Part shown: one piece after another, positions 1-11,222 of the stretch
Layout: each line of letters begins with the position of its first letter
Numbering within the stretch: position 1 is the stretch's first letter
Assembly (NCBI GenBank): GCA_964036155.1
Contig: OZ038423.1
Location: 4,789,249-4,853,248 of the forward strand
Direction of reading: 5' to 3'
Source: Diploscapter coronatus
Taxonomy: Eukaryota > Nematoda > Chromadorea > Rhabditida > Rhabditidae
Length of the DNA stretch: 64,000 nt
Notes under the pieces: model-generated
The model's database searches: none
What the model was told of the DNA's origin: nothing
The model's input: only the letters and a program-made list of their open reading frames with translations
Position numbers and translations under genes: made by a program

Positions 1-117
1 TATGATCTCTCCATGCCGCTTGAGAAGAAAAATAATCTACTCTATTACTTCATCGCCATACTCATCTTCATAAGTATCGGCTTCATTCTAGTAAATATCT
101 TTAACTGTGCAAAATAG
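1..117 (+). CDS. C-terminal end of a membrane protein (cut by window start)
   Basis: The frame is open from base 1 and ends at a TAG at 115-117, giving 38 residues. They contain a charged stretch (PLEKKNN), then one strongly hydrophobic segment of about 20 residues (YYFIAILIFISIGFILV), then a short polar end (NIFNCAK). This looks like the last transmembrane helix of a membrane protein with a very short tail. The rest lies before the window, so topology and family cannot be judged. A fortuitous open frame is possible but unlikely given the sharp hydrophobic block. Confidence 0.5.
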   Translation, partial: YDLSMPLEKKNNLLYYFIAILIFISIGFILVNIFNCAK

Positions 118-342
118 TTATCTGACCTGTAAAGCTATAATTCAAATAATGCCGGCTGTAATTATTTTTGAACGTTGTCAAAATCTTCTGAATCATAAAT
201 CCCATTTTTATTCTTTACCAGTACAATACGAATTCCTGTATATTTCCCAACGAATATCATTTTCAATAAATCAATTTTCTATAAATCGAATATTTATTTA
301 TTTGAATACTTTTAACAATAAACTCAAAGATATTCTAAGGGA
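118..342. other. intergenic, AT-rich
   Basis: This lies between two convergent gene ends. Runs of ATTTATTT near 287-300 give AATAAA on the minus strand and could serve the minus-strand gene that stops at 343. Nothing else is seen. Confidence 0.4.
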
Positions 343-576
343 TCATCCCATATTCTGCTGGCATCCAGCAGCTCGCATAGCGTTGCAGCAGCCATTGTAG
401 CTTCGAGCCAAACTGCTGACTATTTGTTGGCAAGCGTCCTGATAAAATATTTGATTAATATATTAGCTACAGTAATTTTGCCTGAATGGACTGTCTGTCA
501 TATGAGGTGCTAGCGCCGATAAACGTCCTAACATAATCAGTGCACCAATATGGGTCAGACGTGGTACAGGCACCAC
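343..576 (-). CDS. Cys-rich secreted-type protein, last two exons (partial)
   Basis: Two minus-strand exons can be read. The 576-533 exon follows a TTTCAG acceptor and encodes GGACTTSDPYWCTDY. The 438-343 exon follows ATCAG and encodes DACQQIVSSLARSYNGCC, then a GC-Q-rich end and TGA. The phases agree if the donor is the GTTAGG at 532-527. Paired cysteines (C...C...C...CC...GC) are typical of small nematode extracellular proteins, but no named family is recognised. The 5' exon with the signal peptide was not found between 577 and 1535, so the model is incomplete. A weaker alternative donor further into the upstream exon breaks the frame. Confidence 0.42.
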
Positions 577-1535
577 CTGAAATTGAATTTTTCCGATGAC
601 AAGCGTATTTTTCGAGTTTCCTATTTTTCAACTCACTAATCAAATATATTTTACATTACATCTATGCTGTTAGAGAGTGTTTAGGAAAGTATAGTTTACG
701 TTTCGAGTAAATCGTGAATAATAATTGGGTATTATAATAAAGTGTAAATGTAAATTTTTCAAGTACTTGGTTGGAACATTTCTTCCAATTTTTCCATAAA
801 CTGCTATAATAGTAGTAATTTACGGATTTACAATAACTTCATGCTATTGTTGTGGTTTGAGTATAAATTCTTGTAACAATCACACTTTTTGCAATTATGA
901 ATATTTGTAAGAATGGGCAAAATTTGTTTTTTTTCTGGGATGAGAAAAATAGACTTTCATTTCTAATACAAAACAAGCAGATGTAAGTCATTTTCCACTA
1001 TTGGGATGGTGCTGACTCTCAAATTTGGATAGGGTAGAACGTCATGATAATAAAATTCCTCAATTCCTGTTGTAGTCTTGTGAAATTTCTAATATTCTAC
1101 TCATGCAACGTGTCATGTGTTTTCGTGGTTTGCATAATTTGCAATTAGTCGCTTGCGTGTGGATTCAATGTGAAAGACGTTTATTTGGAGTGGACCATGT
1201 AATCAGGTGAAGCTGTGAAGAAGCCACACTATTAGAAGCGCAGCTAATTAACAAAGGATCAGATCATAACAAATTATGAGTGGAATTTCGTGATCAGCCT
1301 AAAAATTGCTACTTAAATTGTGAATCATGAACCTATTAACTAAACTTTTGTCTATTCTATGGACATGTGAGCGAAAATCATTCGTGAGTGAAATACAAAA
1401 ACCGATAATCATTCTAAACACCGGTTAACTTTGCTTTTAGTACGATAATAGCTTCGGAATAAAATGAGTCATTTTGAACAATGCGTGAAGTTTCAATTTC
1501 TATCTTTGAATTTTCAAGTATCTTCAAGTTCCCAT
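577..1535. other. intergenic or 5' intron of the 343-576 gene
   Basis: No convincing coding segment is seen. A missing first exon of the minus-strand gene at 343-576 should lie here. Several short minus-strand ATGs were looked at, but none is followed by a clear signal peptide and donor. Confidence 0.35.
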
Positions 1536-4488
1536 TCAATGCTTACTGCTTGGTGACTGATCATAGAATGGTCCGTATGTTGGTCCTCCATTGTACCGGC
1601 TCGTGTAAGCTGCAGGCATGTTGTAGTTCGTGCTCGTTCTAAACATTGAACATCATTCTTCGGAATAATTCCACTTTTGAGAATTATCTCGTGAAATCGT
1701 AGACATCTAATTGTGCAAAAGTCGGTTTTTACCTCTGCTTAAAATATTTCAAATTTCATTATTTCATTAATTGCGAGTGCCGATGTTAGATGATATTGTT
1801 ATGAATCAGAAATCTTGAATTTTGCAAAATTTCAAAGCGAAGTAAAATTTTTAAATGTGAATTTAGCAACAAGTTAAATTTTAATCTTCAAAAACGAACT
1901 TTAATTTATTCGAAAAGCCAAGAAAATATCGGAATAAATTGGAGAGATTGGAGGCGATTTGTGTCATACAGTTGGTTCGTGATATGTTCAAAATAACAGA
2001 AATTCGATATACTTCTATGTAAAACAAATCGTGTCAAACTCAAATCGAGAAGCTTCTTTCTTGTTATTTTCTTTCATGATTACATCACTTCAACTTGCTG
2101 CCAAAATTTTTCAAACAAATTCTAGCATCGGCACTCACCTATAGGGGTAGTACATTTCGGTTTGGTTATTGCCAGCGTCGACTGGGTAGTACGATTCATA
2201 CTGACCATAGCCTTGTGGAGAAGGATTAAAGAATCTTTGCTGACTACTATAATTTGGTTGAAAGACAGAGTAAGAAGACCATCTCAATTATCATTTGGTG
2301 TAAATAAGAAACTTACGATCCATAATTGCTTGGCGAGTAATTGTATGGATTATATCCGGAGTTAACGGCTGGAGCTGAGTACTGGTACGAAGATGATGAT
2401 CCATATCCGTAGTTGCTTGGTGCAGAATATTGGTAGCTATTTCCGTAGCTACTGCTTCCATATGAGCTTCCATAGCCTCCTAAGTGTAACTTGTTAAAGA
2501 ATTGAAATTGATCGAAACATTTTCAAGGAAATTTGGAACAGTATTTGCATCGTAGCATAGTTGTATGCGAAATAGGTTGTGGTAAGGGGAAATGTCTTCA
2601 TCACACTATTTCGTATGAAACGATGCAACTATTGCAGTTACTTTTCCAAATTGTCATTCTTTGATCATTAAAGTTCTGAGTTTACTTCATTTTTGTATTT
2701 ATTTCATCATGTTTTAAAGAATCAAAGTTATCAAGATTGCTCCTCATTTTTTCTCATTTGAAACTGCTCAAAGTAGGTTTCACTTTTTTGAAGGAATGGC
2801 GCTATGTGCGTTATTTACTTCGATTTGCGCAAATATTTGACAAATAGGCGTTCTCATAATCAAGAAATCATCGACGAATTTGGAGTCTTAGTTTTTGGTT
2901 TTCTACGAATGTACCTTGAGTTGGCTGATAGAGCAATGGTCCTTCTCCTTTCAGACCGGCTACCGGGTTTGGCGAATCTCGGTAGTACAAATAAGGGTCT
3001 GAGGGGCTGCGAAGTCGGGTTTGCTGAACATCAAACATCGAGTTGGGGCAAAATAGTACGTTACAAAATTGACAATACCTTCAAGTCACTTTGGCTCTGA
3101 TAGATTCCGGATGACTGGCCAGAGAAGCTTGAAGAGGGGTTATAGAGTGGCTGAAATTAAATGTTTTTTGTTGAAATGGCAAATTATTTGTTTTTTTCAG
3201 TGATTTGGCAGTGAAACAATATATTTCAGCATTAAAGTTTGCAGTGTATTCACTTCAATACAATTCGTGATTTCTCAAGATTCTGTTGAATAGGTACTAA
3301 TGTAGAGTGAAGCTTGCAGTGTGGATTAGTGAATCTTTTGATCACTTCACTTCAAAACTTTTAGGTTATCAAATAAACTCGTTTGAACTTGGCTAGGATT
3401 GTAGTAGGATGACGATGAGCCATAGTTGCTTTGACCCTGGAAAGGTTGGAATTGGTACAATTGAAATTGAGTGTCAGAGGGCTGATAATTGTTTACATCA
3501 TAAAAGGGGCCAGAAGTAGAGGAGGAGTAGCCTAAATTTCCTTATAAGATTATGTATTTTTGATGATCTGAATTACTGTAGCCATTTGGGTTGGATGGGT
3601 TCTGATAGTTGCTTGGTCCAGCATAGTTGTACGTGTACGGAGCAGAAGAGAGTTGACCAGCATACATTTGGTCCTGATATATCAAGATTTTTTCCGGCCA
3701 AACTCTTCCCGCTTACTCTCTGAATCTCCTGATAGTTGACTTGATTTTGCTGCTGATTGGAAAGAACTGGTGGATTGCCAGAATTGTATCCGGTCGATCC
3801 ATAAGAAGATCCATAAGCTGACCCATAAGCCGAATTGAAACCTAAGAAGATGCTTATTTGTATAATCCAGAAACAATCAGTTATTTGTAGTGATTCAACA
3901 TATCCGATCTTTCTTAACTTTCCGTGAAAAGTGTGAGTAAGACTCGTTGGAATTTGAAGTTTCTTTACATCATCGCATAAAATATCATAAAGTAAAGATA
4001 TCGTAACAAGTCAGCATCCAACTCCTTTGATGCAAATTTATCATGCAATGATGTCATGGTGTTTAAATTCATCGATATTATAACAATATTTTAATAGAGC
4101 AAACTTATTTGCTTCTCAAAAGCTCTTTATGGCGTTTGAAATTAGAAAAAAGCTCGAACTCCTCTTACCTACACTATCCCTTTGAACTTGATCATTCTGA
4201 AGAGCGTTAGAATACGATTGCTCATACATGTTCGCCAATGGACCGCTAAAATATCATGATTACAGGAAAAACGATTCTATGTACCTCAAATATTTATAAT
4301 TAGGGTTCATAACTAATGAAGGTCCGCTATTTGATGCACCCGAATCATAATTATAGCCGTAAATATTGTTCGTTGGAGTGTATGGTGTCGTCTGAGCCAA
4401 GGCATAGCCAATCAAGCCTGAATAAATTGATTTTTTTATTTAAAAACTGAAATTTATACTAACCTAAAAATGCCGCAACAACCTTCAT
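1536..4488 (-). CDS. secreted Tyr/Ser/Gly/Asn/Gln-rich low-complexity protein
   Basis: Eleven minus-strand exons join in phase from ATG at 4488 to TGA at 1536, giving about 390 residues. The start MKVVAAFLGLIGYALAQ is a clear signal peptide, with its first intron inside it. The mature chain is almost free of cysteine and is dominated by Y, S, G, N, Q and P. Repeated motifs include SAYGS/SSYGS, YNYAGPSNYQ, SSYGSSSYGNSYQYSAPSNY and YNPYNYSPSNYGS. Hydrophobic domains are absent. Such composition is known from silk, glue, eggshell, cuticle and prion-like proteins. The signal peptide favours an extracellular structural or adhesive role, which is inference. The weakest joint is the donor near 3372, where AAA meets GTTTTG. 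Intron 2510-2666 holds an imperfect palindrome. Confidence 0.8.
2510..2666. repeat. imperfect palindrome in intron
   Basis: The left arm starting GATCGAAACATTTTCAAGG is matched by the reverse complement of the right arm ending TTCTTTGATC. Shared blocks are AATTTGGAA, TTGCATCGT and ATACGAAATAG-like stretches. Arms are about 65 bases with mismatches. It lies within an intron of the Tyr-rich gene. Confidence 0.6.
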
Positions 4489-5205
4489 TTTGCCTGAGTT
4501 CAGTCGGGAAACTGCTTCGATTCCGATACCCTTGGCACTGTGCACCGTGTCTATGTCTTCTTCTCCTCTTTTTCCACGTTATGAGTAATGCATTTTTAAC
4601 TTTGAGCAGATTTTCCTCGTCATGGTCCTCTTCAAATTCTGCGCTATTTCTATTTTTCAAATAAACCAGGTTAAAAACGTCGCTCAGTGAGTGAGTGAAG
4701 AGGGTGCGACTTCCTGAACGAAACGAAGAAGATTTTCTCTGCCAAACTCTTTCTGAGATTATTCTCTATTTCCATTTCTTTTTCTTTCATTCAATATCAC
4801 TTTGTTTTTCTTTAGACCTTTTCTTTTCCGCGCTTTTGTTCCGCTCTTTTCCTGCGCAGTTTCCGGTTTTGCGTGCCATCGGCCTATGTGCCATTCTCAA
4901 AACCCCTCAACTGTGCTGTCTTGCCAAGAATAGATCCCTCCACGAGCAAATTTAGCACAGCTCCATCGATCACTTCGAGAGCCTCAACACGATAAAAATA
5001 CACATCATAGGTACAGTTCGAAGATGCAGAAGCCAACAAATTGACTAGCAAACAAAATCCATTATCTTGTCACAGAAGTTTCTAGATGAATTATGTCTGG
5101 TTTAAATTTTACTCAGCATCATAAAATGTATTTTAACTTTAACTTCGAAAAAGATTCGATAAGATGAAATATATGGATATCCGAGCAACGCTTCCTGAAA
5201 AGGAA
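4489..5205. other. divergent intergenic region
   Basis: This separates the minus-strand Tyr-rich gene from the plus-strand Ly-6-like gene and probably holds both promoters. It is pyrimidine-rich on the plus strand around 4550-4870. No clear TATA box was assigned. Confidence 0.4.
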
Positions 5206-6221
5206 ATGAAGTTTCGAATTCGCTTGAGAATGTGGAGCAGCGTACTGCTGCTTTCATTGTTCGGTAGGTTTATCGATTATTATTGTATGTAATTTTTAGG
5301 AAGTTTTCGTTGTAATCTAAAGTAGAAATTGTTTAATTTTATAAGTTTCTATCTTGCTCAAAAAATTTGGCCTCCTGGAATTATCGCAACGTCACAACTT
5401 CACAGCATGGCTAAATAGTGGGTAAAAGCGAGAGAGCATTCTCTTACGATCTCTATCCTCTCCTATCTCTACATACTATTTCGCATTGTTACGACGTTGC
5501 GTCGTTGCGACATTTTCAAATAACCAAACAACTCACAATTCAACAGACCAAGATGTATGTTTACTACTAAAAAATTAGAAAATTTGGATTCAATTTTCCT
5601 AGATGCTACAATAGAAATTCTCCCTAAAGAATAATCTGAATTACAACCATTCTAATTTTTTCAAGTATTTTTTATTTGCAGTGACAGCACAATCTCTGAA
5701 GTGCTGGAACTGCGTTGGGTCTGACTGTGACACGTATCGAAAGGACTACAGCAATTGGGAGCTCGAAGAATGTGCGGAAGGAGCTCAATGCCAGGTATTC
5801 TCAATTTTCATTCAGATTATGATCAGAAATGATGTCTAGACGACCCACTACACCTTCCACAGCAACGAACTAAATGAGACCTTCTCCGGAATCGTCACAA
5901 GAAGCTGTTCTTACGAGACGGGTAGTCTATGAAAATGACTCTTGAAGATTCGCCAGTTCACCACATGTTAATTTGTGAAGGCGACAAGCTTAAAAGATGG
6001 TGTCCATTTTGAAACTTATTCTCTTTTCCAGTTTGAGGTTTCGCTAAGTTGACAGTATGGAGGTTTTCTGCAATTTTTTTCATTTCAAAGATTCTGCGTT
6101 ATTTTCAGGCTGCATGCCGAACAAGATGACCCGTTCGTGTCTGAACAATGTGAATATGATGGTCGGTGCGGGTTGCTATCAGAGGGAGTGCTGCATGACG
6201 GATGGATGTAACACCAAATGA
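5206..6221 (+). CDS. Ly-6/uPAR-like secreted or GPI-type protein
   Basis: Four exons (5206-5263, 5682-5794, 5840-5921, 6109-6221) join in phase. The start MKFRIRLRMWSSVLLLSLF gives a basic n-region and hydrophobic signal. An in-frame ATG at 5164 would add 14 residues, but the 5206 start places the signal peptide at the N-terminus. The mature part begins with LKCWNCVGSDCDTY and ends with a CC.TDGCN motif, the usual first and last cysteine pattern of the three-finger Ly-6/uPAR fold. There are ten cysteines after the signal peptide. No hydrophobic GPI-addition tail follows the last CN, so a plain secreted product is favoured. An AATAAA lies at about 6296. Intron 1 carries an imperfect palindrome. 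Confidence 0.8.
5385..5501. repeat. imperfect palindrome in intron 1 of Ly-6-like gene
   Basis: CGCAACGTC at 5385 is mirrored by GACGTTGCG ending at 5501. The AAATAGT block of the left arm pairs with the ACTATTT block of the right arm. The centre is pyrimidine-rich. Confidence 0.55.
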
Positions 6222-6468
6222 TCCACATTCAGACTTCAATAGGATGGCTCGCTTTCATCTCAACTAAATACTAATTGTCGAAGCTTGTGAGGAGAATAAA
6301 AACGTTGATAAAATTTGATTGAACATTGTGGATGGATATTTAAGTGAGGTTTCAAATCTATTCATACGATAAGTTTGCTAGAATAGCATGCCATGTTCAA
6401 AAATTTTCGCATTTAGAATGAGATTCATAACACAACGCGATACCCATGTAATACAAAGTGTATAAATA

Positions 6469-6535
6469 CCCTCGATCTCGCATTTGATCTTGTCTTCTGA
6501 ACTCGCTTCAGTTCTTCAGACTTAGACAATAAACT
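6469..6535 (+). promoter_or_regulatory. TATA box plus close polyA signal, solo-LTR-like
   Basis: GTATAAATACCC at about 6467 is followed within about 60 bases by a TCAGTTCTTCAG stretch and AATAAA. TATA, start region and polyA signal this close together are typical of the R region of retrotransposon LTRs. Terminal TGT/ACA ends and target duplications were not established. Confidence 0.25.
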
Positions 6536-6571
6536 CTTCATTTCCCACTGTGGCCGAGCTGTTCAAACCAA

Positions 6572-6612
6572 CCTATCTCTCCAATCTAAACCAATCTAAA
6601 CCAATCTAATCG
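6572..6612. repeat. short tandem repeat, unit CCAATCTAAA
   Basis: The ten-base unit occurs about three times in a row, the last copy altered to CCAATCTAATC. Confidence 0.7.
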
Positions 6613-7231
6613 TTTTTCATGAAAAATAACCTTTTTTGATAAAGTCGCTTTTAAACAGTTTTACGTTAGCTAGACGATTTTTGTTCCCTCTTTTTAAGGA
6701 AAGAAGTGGGCGTGGCTGATAGTTCCTATCCACGTCCTACTTCCTTCTCATTTCCCCTCTTGCTCACTTTTCTATTTTCTCATTTCCATGTTCATGCTCC
6801 AAAATATCCCCCGACCGTTTTCAATATCCATTTAGTCAATAATGACTGTCTCATAATAAAATGATTTTTTCGTTCACTCGAAAAGTCATTTGCTAATTTA
6901 TTCAGATTTGACTTCATTAAAGAAAACATTAACTATCCATAATTACCCATTAATTAGCTCAAAATTAATCGGGATTTTTTTTTCTACGTTGCACACCACG
7001 ATAAAATAATCTTTCCAACCATGCATAACACTTGGTGGTCATAACCTAGAGATAATTCGGTATCAAGTGTGCACAAACCAACACACCTCACAAAATTACT
7101 AAAAGGGGAGATTTTGCCATGTTAAAGCAAAAGTCAGACCTAAGACTTGAGACAATTAAGTGAAGATCAGCTTTGATTTAAAGCTAGAATATATGAAATC
7201 CCTAAATATCCAAATTTAGCTTCGATCACCT

Positions 7232-7853
7232 ATGGACATATCAAATTCCTCTTCAATTATAGTAGTTGAAGGTGATCTAAGAATGCCGGCAGAAAGACAA
7301 TTGGGCCTGTTATATTTGGGATTTTCGTATGACGAAATTAGACAGGTGAGATTGATCTCTTTTCGATTTTTTTTTTTACCTTTTCAGATCAGTGACCTTT
7401 TCGACCATTTTAAGAATGAATATAAGGAGGCCACGAAAAATACAAGTGTATCTTTAGCCATCTTACTTCAACAGTTTTCGAATTTCATCTCAACTAATGT
7501 GCCAGGTATATATTTGAAAATAGTAATAAATCTGAAATATTTTTAAATTTCAGAAAAATTGAAATTAATATCCCTTTGTTTTAACCTTTTAGAGCTTGGA
7601 AACTCGAGAAAAGACGTCCAGAGAACGCTAATAAAAGAGGTCCTTTTTATTTGAAATTGAATTTAAAAAAGAACTTTTTGCAGAAAAGAAAAACCTCCAT
7701 AGAAATTGAGGATGAATTAAGGGCTAAGAGAAGTTCTTTAACTTTTTCACCTAGGTTAGTTTTTAAAATTTACTTTTAAAGCCTAAGATTTTTAAATTCA
7801 GCGGTCAAACTAACTCACCTCCCTTGGAGGATATTGGTAGTGATGACGTTTGA
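7232..7853 (+). CDS. small protein of unknown function
   Basis: Five exons join in phase from ATG at 7232 to TGA at 7851-7853, giving about 145 residues. It begins MDISNSSSIIVVEGDLRM with no signal peptide or membrane segment. The middle is predicted helical (EIRQISDLFDHFKNEYKEAT, then LAILLQQFSNFISTNVPEKL). The tail is charged, with a KEKRKTSIEIEDELRAKRSS stretch and an acidic end (EDIGSDDV). An acceptor-like TTTAG at 7219, 12 bases before the ATG, suggests trans-splicing. No family is recognised. The basic then acidic tail could be a nuclear or protein-binding region, but this is only inference. Confidence 0.6.
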
Positions 7854-10800
7854 GAGGGAATTCTTAACAGTTTAAATCGAGATATTAATAATTCTTAAAT
7901 ATTTGATTACTAAATTATTAAATTTTACAGTAAATTATATTGATTTAGCAATTAACTCTACAACCCCTAATTTTTCGTTCCTGTCCATTCTCGTTCTATC
8001 TTCAAAAATTCAACCCGTCCCATAAGAAGTGATTATTGGGCAAGTCTGCCCAAAATTTTCTTATTTTGTTTGTTCTAAAAATATTCAGCTCAAAAATGTG
8101 CAAAATGTCACCAGCCAGATAGCAATAAAGCAAATGCAGCAAGCGATGACTAGCATTCACATTTTGCAGACAATTCAGGCAGCTTTGTAGTCAAAAATCA
8201 ATATGTCGAATGAGTGGAAAACCATGCTTTATGTACACAAGTTAATATTCGTTTGATTTTCAGTATAGCATGGCTGCACTTTTATGCTGACCTACGAAAA
8301 TTTCATTAGTTTGTATAAAATACTCGGTAATTTTTTATCAAATTATTTGAATTTTTGATGGGCTCCTCTGGAAAAATGTTTATTTTTCCAAAAAGTGAAA
8401 CATTGAGTGAAAATGAAGGAGCGTGGGTTAAAAGCGATTTGAATTATTGGATGAAAAATGATCCTGTTCAATTGAGGCTCAACAATGTCCATATTTGAAT
8501 TCCCAAAGCTCTTATGAGTGGTCCGATTGAAATCACGAGATTCAATCTATTCACAAAATCTCTTTTTCAGATAAACTTTCGGAAAATTCATTCAATTCTC
8601 TATCAATTTTGCCTGACATAGTTTTTTTCTATTGATGTACTGAAGTTGCTCTATCGATTATAATATATCGGTCATATTTGAATAATCGTCGTCTGTCTGT
8701 GGGGAATTGGATGATAAAAATAGGCCATAAAACAAATCATTTACTTCCTTTTTAGTGAAATAGTGGCCAACATTGCAGCTCATCGTGGCATATGGGAATA
8801 ATAGTCTAGGGTAGGCATTATTTGTCATATTTTCACCTTTTCATAAATGCCATTTCTTTCCAGGATGATTAGTCATTTTTATTATTTTCATGGTCGTTAG
8901 GAAATCTTAATAAATTTTGACGCGTAGACTGCACTCTCAAATTTCGGTTGAGTGTAGTTTTATTCCACTTTAAAAAATCACCGGAAAGAAAGCAATACAG
9001 ATCTACGCGAGGACCAGTCAAAATTAGTAATCACGACACTCTTCAGAGATATTTACTCCAGTAATCTGCAATTTTCTGCAGACTAGATAAAAATCGCTCC
9101 TGCCTTGTATTCCCTCGCATCACATCCATTATTATGGGTAGTTTTATCGATTTTATTATTTGAACGATGGCTCTAATCGTATATTTTGGGCAAATAAATA
9201 CAAATTTAACCTAAAGGCATAGCAGGATGTAGAAGTGAATGATAAGATAAGCTATTGGCAATGGAGCGCAATGTGCAATGTGCAGAGTGTTGACCTCCAA
9301 ACCTTTCATCTTCAAACATTCTATTCCCATTCTCCTTTTCTATATTCAATATTATCTTCCATGTCTACTTACTTTTTTTCTAATTCATTGATCTGCCTTA
9401 TTAATTTCTGCCAGACTGTGTGTACATTTCGATTCGATTTGGATCTTTCATCAGTAGACTAGACATGTTTTCGACTTTCACCTGAGATTGTTACGATTTT
9501 CGACCACAGATTTGCTCGTTCTGCGAATCTTTATCGATGTTTCTTTTTCGCTGGATGCCCGAAAAATGACAATTTACGCCCTGTCTGAGAGCTTGATAGT
9601 TCTATTCATTTCGAAACTCTGCAACACCAATATGCACTGATTTAGTCTAATAATCCATCTAACTTCGAAATTTCACGTACCATTTTACTCTTTTTTGGGA
9701 TTCGAGTTTGTAGAGAATCGCTCGAGAACATATGCTTTCAAAATAAAATTCAAGTAGGAACTATTTGTAAAAGTTACCCTTCTCCGCAAACCTTTGATAA
9801 GATTTACTTCAGAACTTTAATCATTATTATTTTGTGAAAAGAAAATTTATCAAGAATTCAAATTTGTAGATATATTCTTCAATTTTGTGGTTTCTTCAGC
9901 ATTATTGCTAATCGCGTTTCATTCTGAACAACAATTAACTTTGCTGATTGTTTTCCATTTAGGAGCAATTATTGCAGATTTGTCTTATTCTCCTCTATCC
10001 TGCACCCATATTTGAAGCCCATTTTTGGATTTATAGCAATTATCAGGCCATATTCCTAATCCCTCATAGAGATAAAAGCCGAGAAATTGTCGCAATTGGG
10101 AGAATAGCAGCAAAAGATTGGAGCAATTAGAGATGGAGAGAATTTATGAAATAATGACGAATAGAAGTATCAAAAGATCTTGAAAATTGTACTCTATTAT
10201 TTGTGAGATGAACGTTGCTTAGCGGGAAGGGTAGAGGTGCTGGTGTGAATCGCGAGTGAAAATAGTATGAGGAAAGGAGAGTGCGGCGAGGACGCAAACG
10301 GACAAGGAGGGCAGGTTTCGCACCGACGTTAGAGTTCAGAGAGAGAGGCAACGTTCATCACATAGATAGTCGAGGCACACTCCCTATTGAGAACTGACCA
10401 GTTCGGAACTATTTGTGAATAGGCGTTCCTGAGCTGTCTAACAAAATAGTTCCGAATTGGTCAGTTTCCAATAGGGGTGTGTCATAATGGAAAGCATGAT
10501 AGAGCGTGGTTTAGGAGTTTAGGAACGCCCATTCTGTGAACGTTGTAATAATTTCGCCGAATAAGTTCTCTGAAAATCTTTTTCTTTTTTTTTAATGAAA
10601 CGGAGGTTCGGTTGATTATGTGTTCAGAACGAGAATAAGTGTATAAGTACCGTTTATCATCAAGCGGATTTGCCCGTTTCGCAACTAGCACATTCACGCT
10701 AACCAAACTCTCTTCCGAAGCTCTACCTCAACTGCCTTCAACTTCTATTTTTCCAATTCAAATTTTCAAAGACTTTCATTTCGAAATAGGTTTTTTTCTT

Positions 10801-11222
10801 GTTTAAATTCTGAATCAATCGTCCGTTGGAACTTATTGTATGACTTGAGCTGTGCATATTAGAATATCTTTCTGCGAAGAGTAAATATTGCCAATGGAAT
10901 AAGTGTTTGTGAGAGTGACCGATGAGTGGAAGAGGAGGGAGGAGGCCAAGAGAGGAGGCCAAGAGAGGAGGGCCAGGGAATGAGATCGAGTAAATTCTTA
11001 TCCCCTTCCTCTCATGGTATTCACCAAAGCCAATGGATAGACACCTGTCTTGTTTGCACCGGTCAATACCAGCTAACTCAGCACTCCTTTTCGCTTGTGC
11101 TAATTGTCTTATTTTTTGGAAAACTCATTTCAAATTCAGAACCTTCCGATCCTCTGATCTCGTCTTTGGTAATTACTCCTACTTTCATTTGGGGGATTTC
11201 TTCAATCGCTCATTCCACCACC
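7854..11222. other. long intergenic region
   Basis: No supported gene is seen in 3.4 kb. It contains a weak inverted repeat around 8929-9015 (TGACGCGTAGA against TCTACGCG), a strong hairpin at 10375-10482, and a purine-rich stretch with a 13-base tandem repeat (AGGAGGCCAAGAG) at about 10935-10975, just ahead of the receptor kinase gene. Confidence 0.4.
10375..10482. repeat. near-perfect inverted repeat (hairpin)
   Basis: Left arm GCACACTCCCTATTGAGAAC.. pairs with the reverse complement of right arm ..TCCAATAGGGGTGTGTC. The inner parts CAGTTCGGAACTATTTGT and ACAAAATAGTTCCGAATTGG also match. Arms are about 42 bases with a few mismatches and a loop of roughly 23 bases. A nested pair, GGCGTTCCT and AGGAACGCC, lies in the loop and just downstream. 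Confidence 0.8.

Larger units (their letters stand above)
6222..7231. other. intergenic with polyA signal and LTR-like core
   Basis: This holds the AATAAA of the Ly-6-like gene (about 6296), a TATAAATA at about 6469 with a nearby AATAAA at about 6527, and a short tandem repeat of CCAATCTAAA at about 6572-6605. An acceptor-like CCAAATTTAG ends at 7219, just ahead of the next gene. Confidence 0.4.

Noticed and set aside
6540..6575. tRNA-like words (GTGGCCGAG and GTTCAAACC)
   Set aside because: Spacing is far too short for a tRNA and no acceptor or anticodon stems can be formed.
8929..9016. Weak inverted repeat TGACGCGTAGA / TCTACGCG
   Set aside because: Arms are short and interrupted; not distinguishable from chance by eye.
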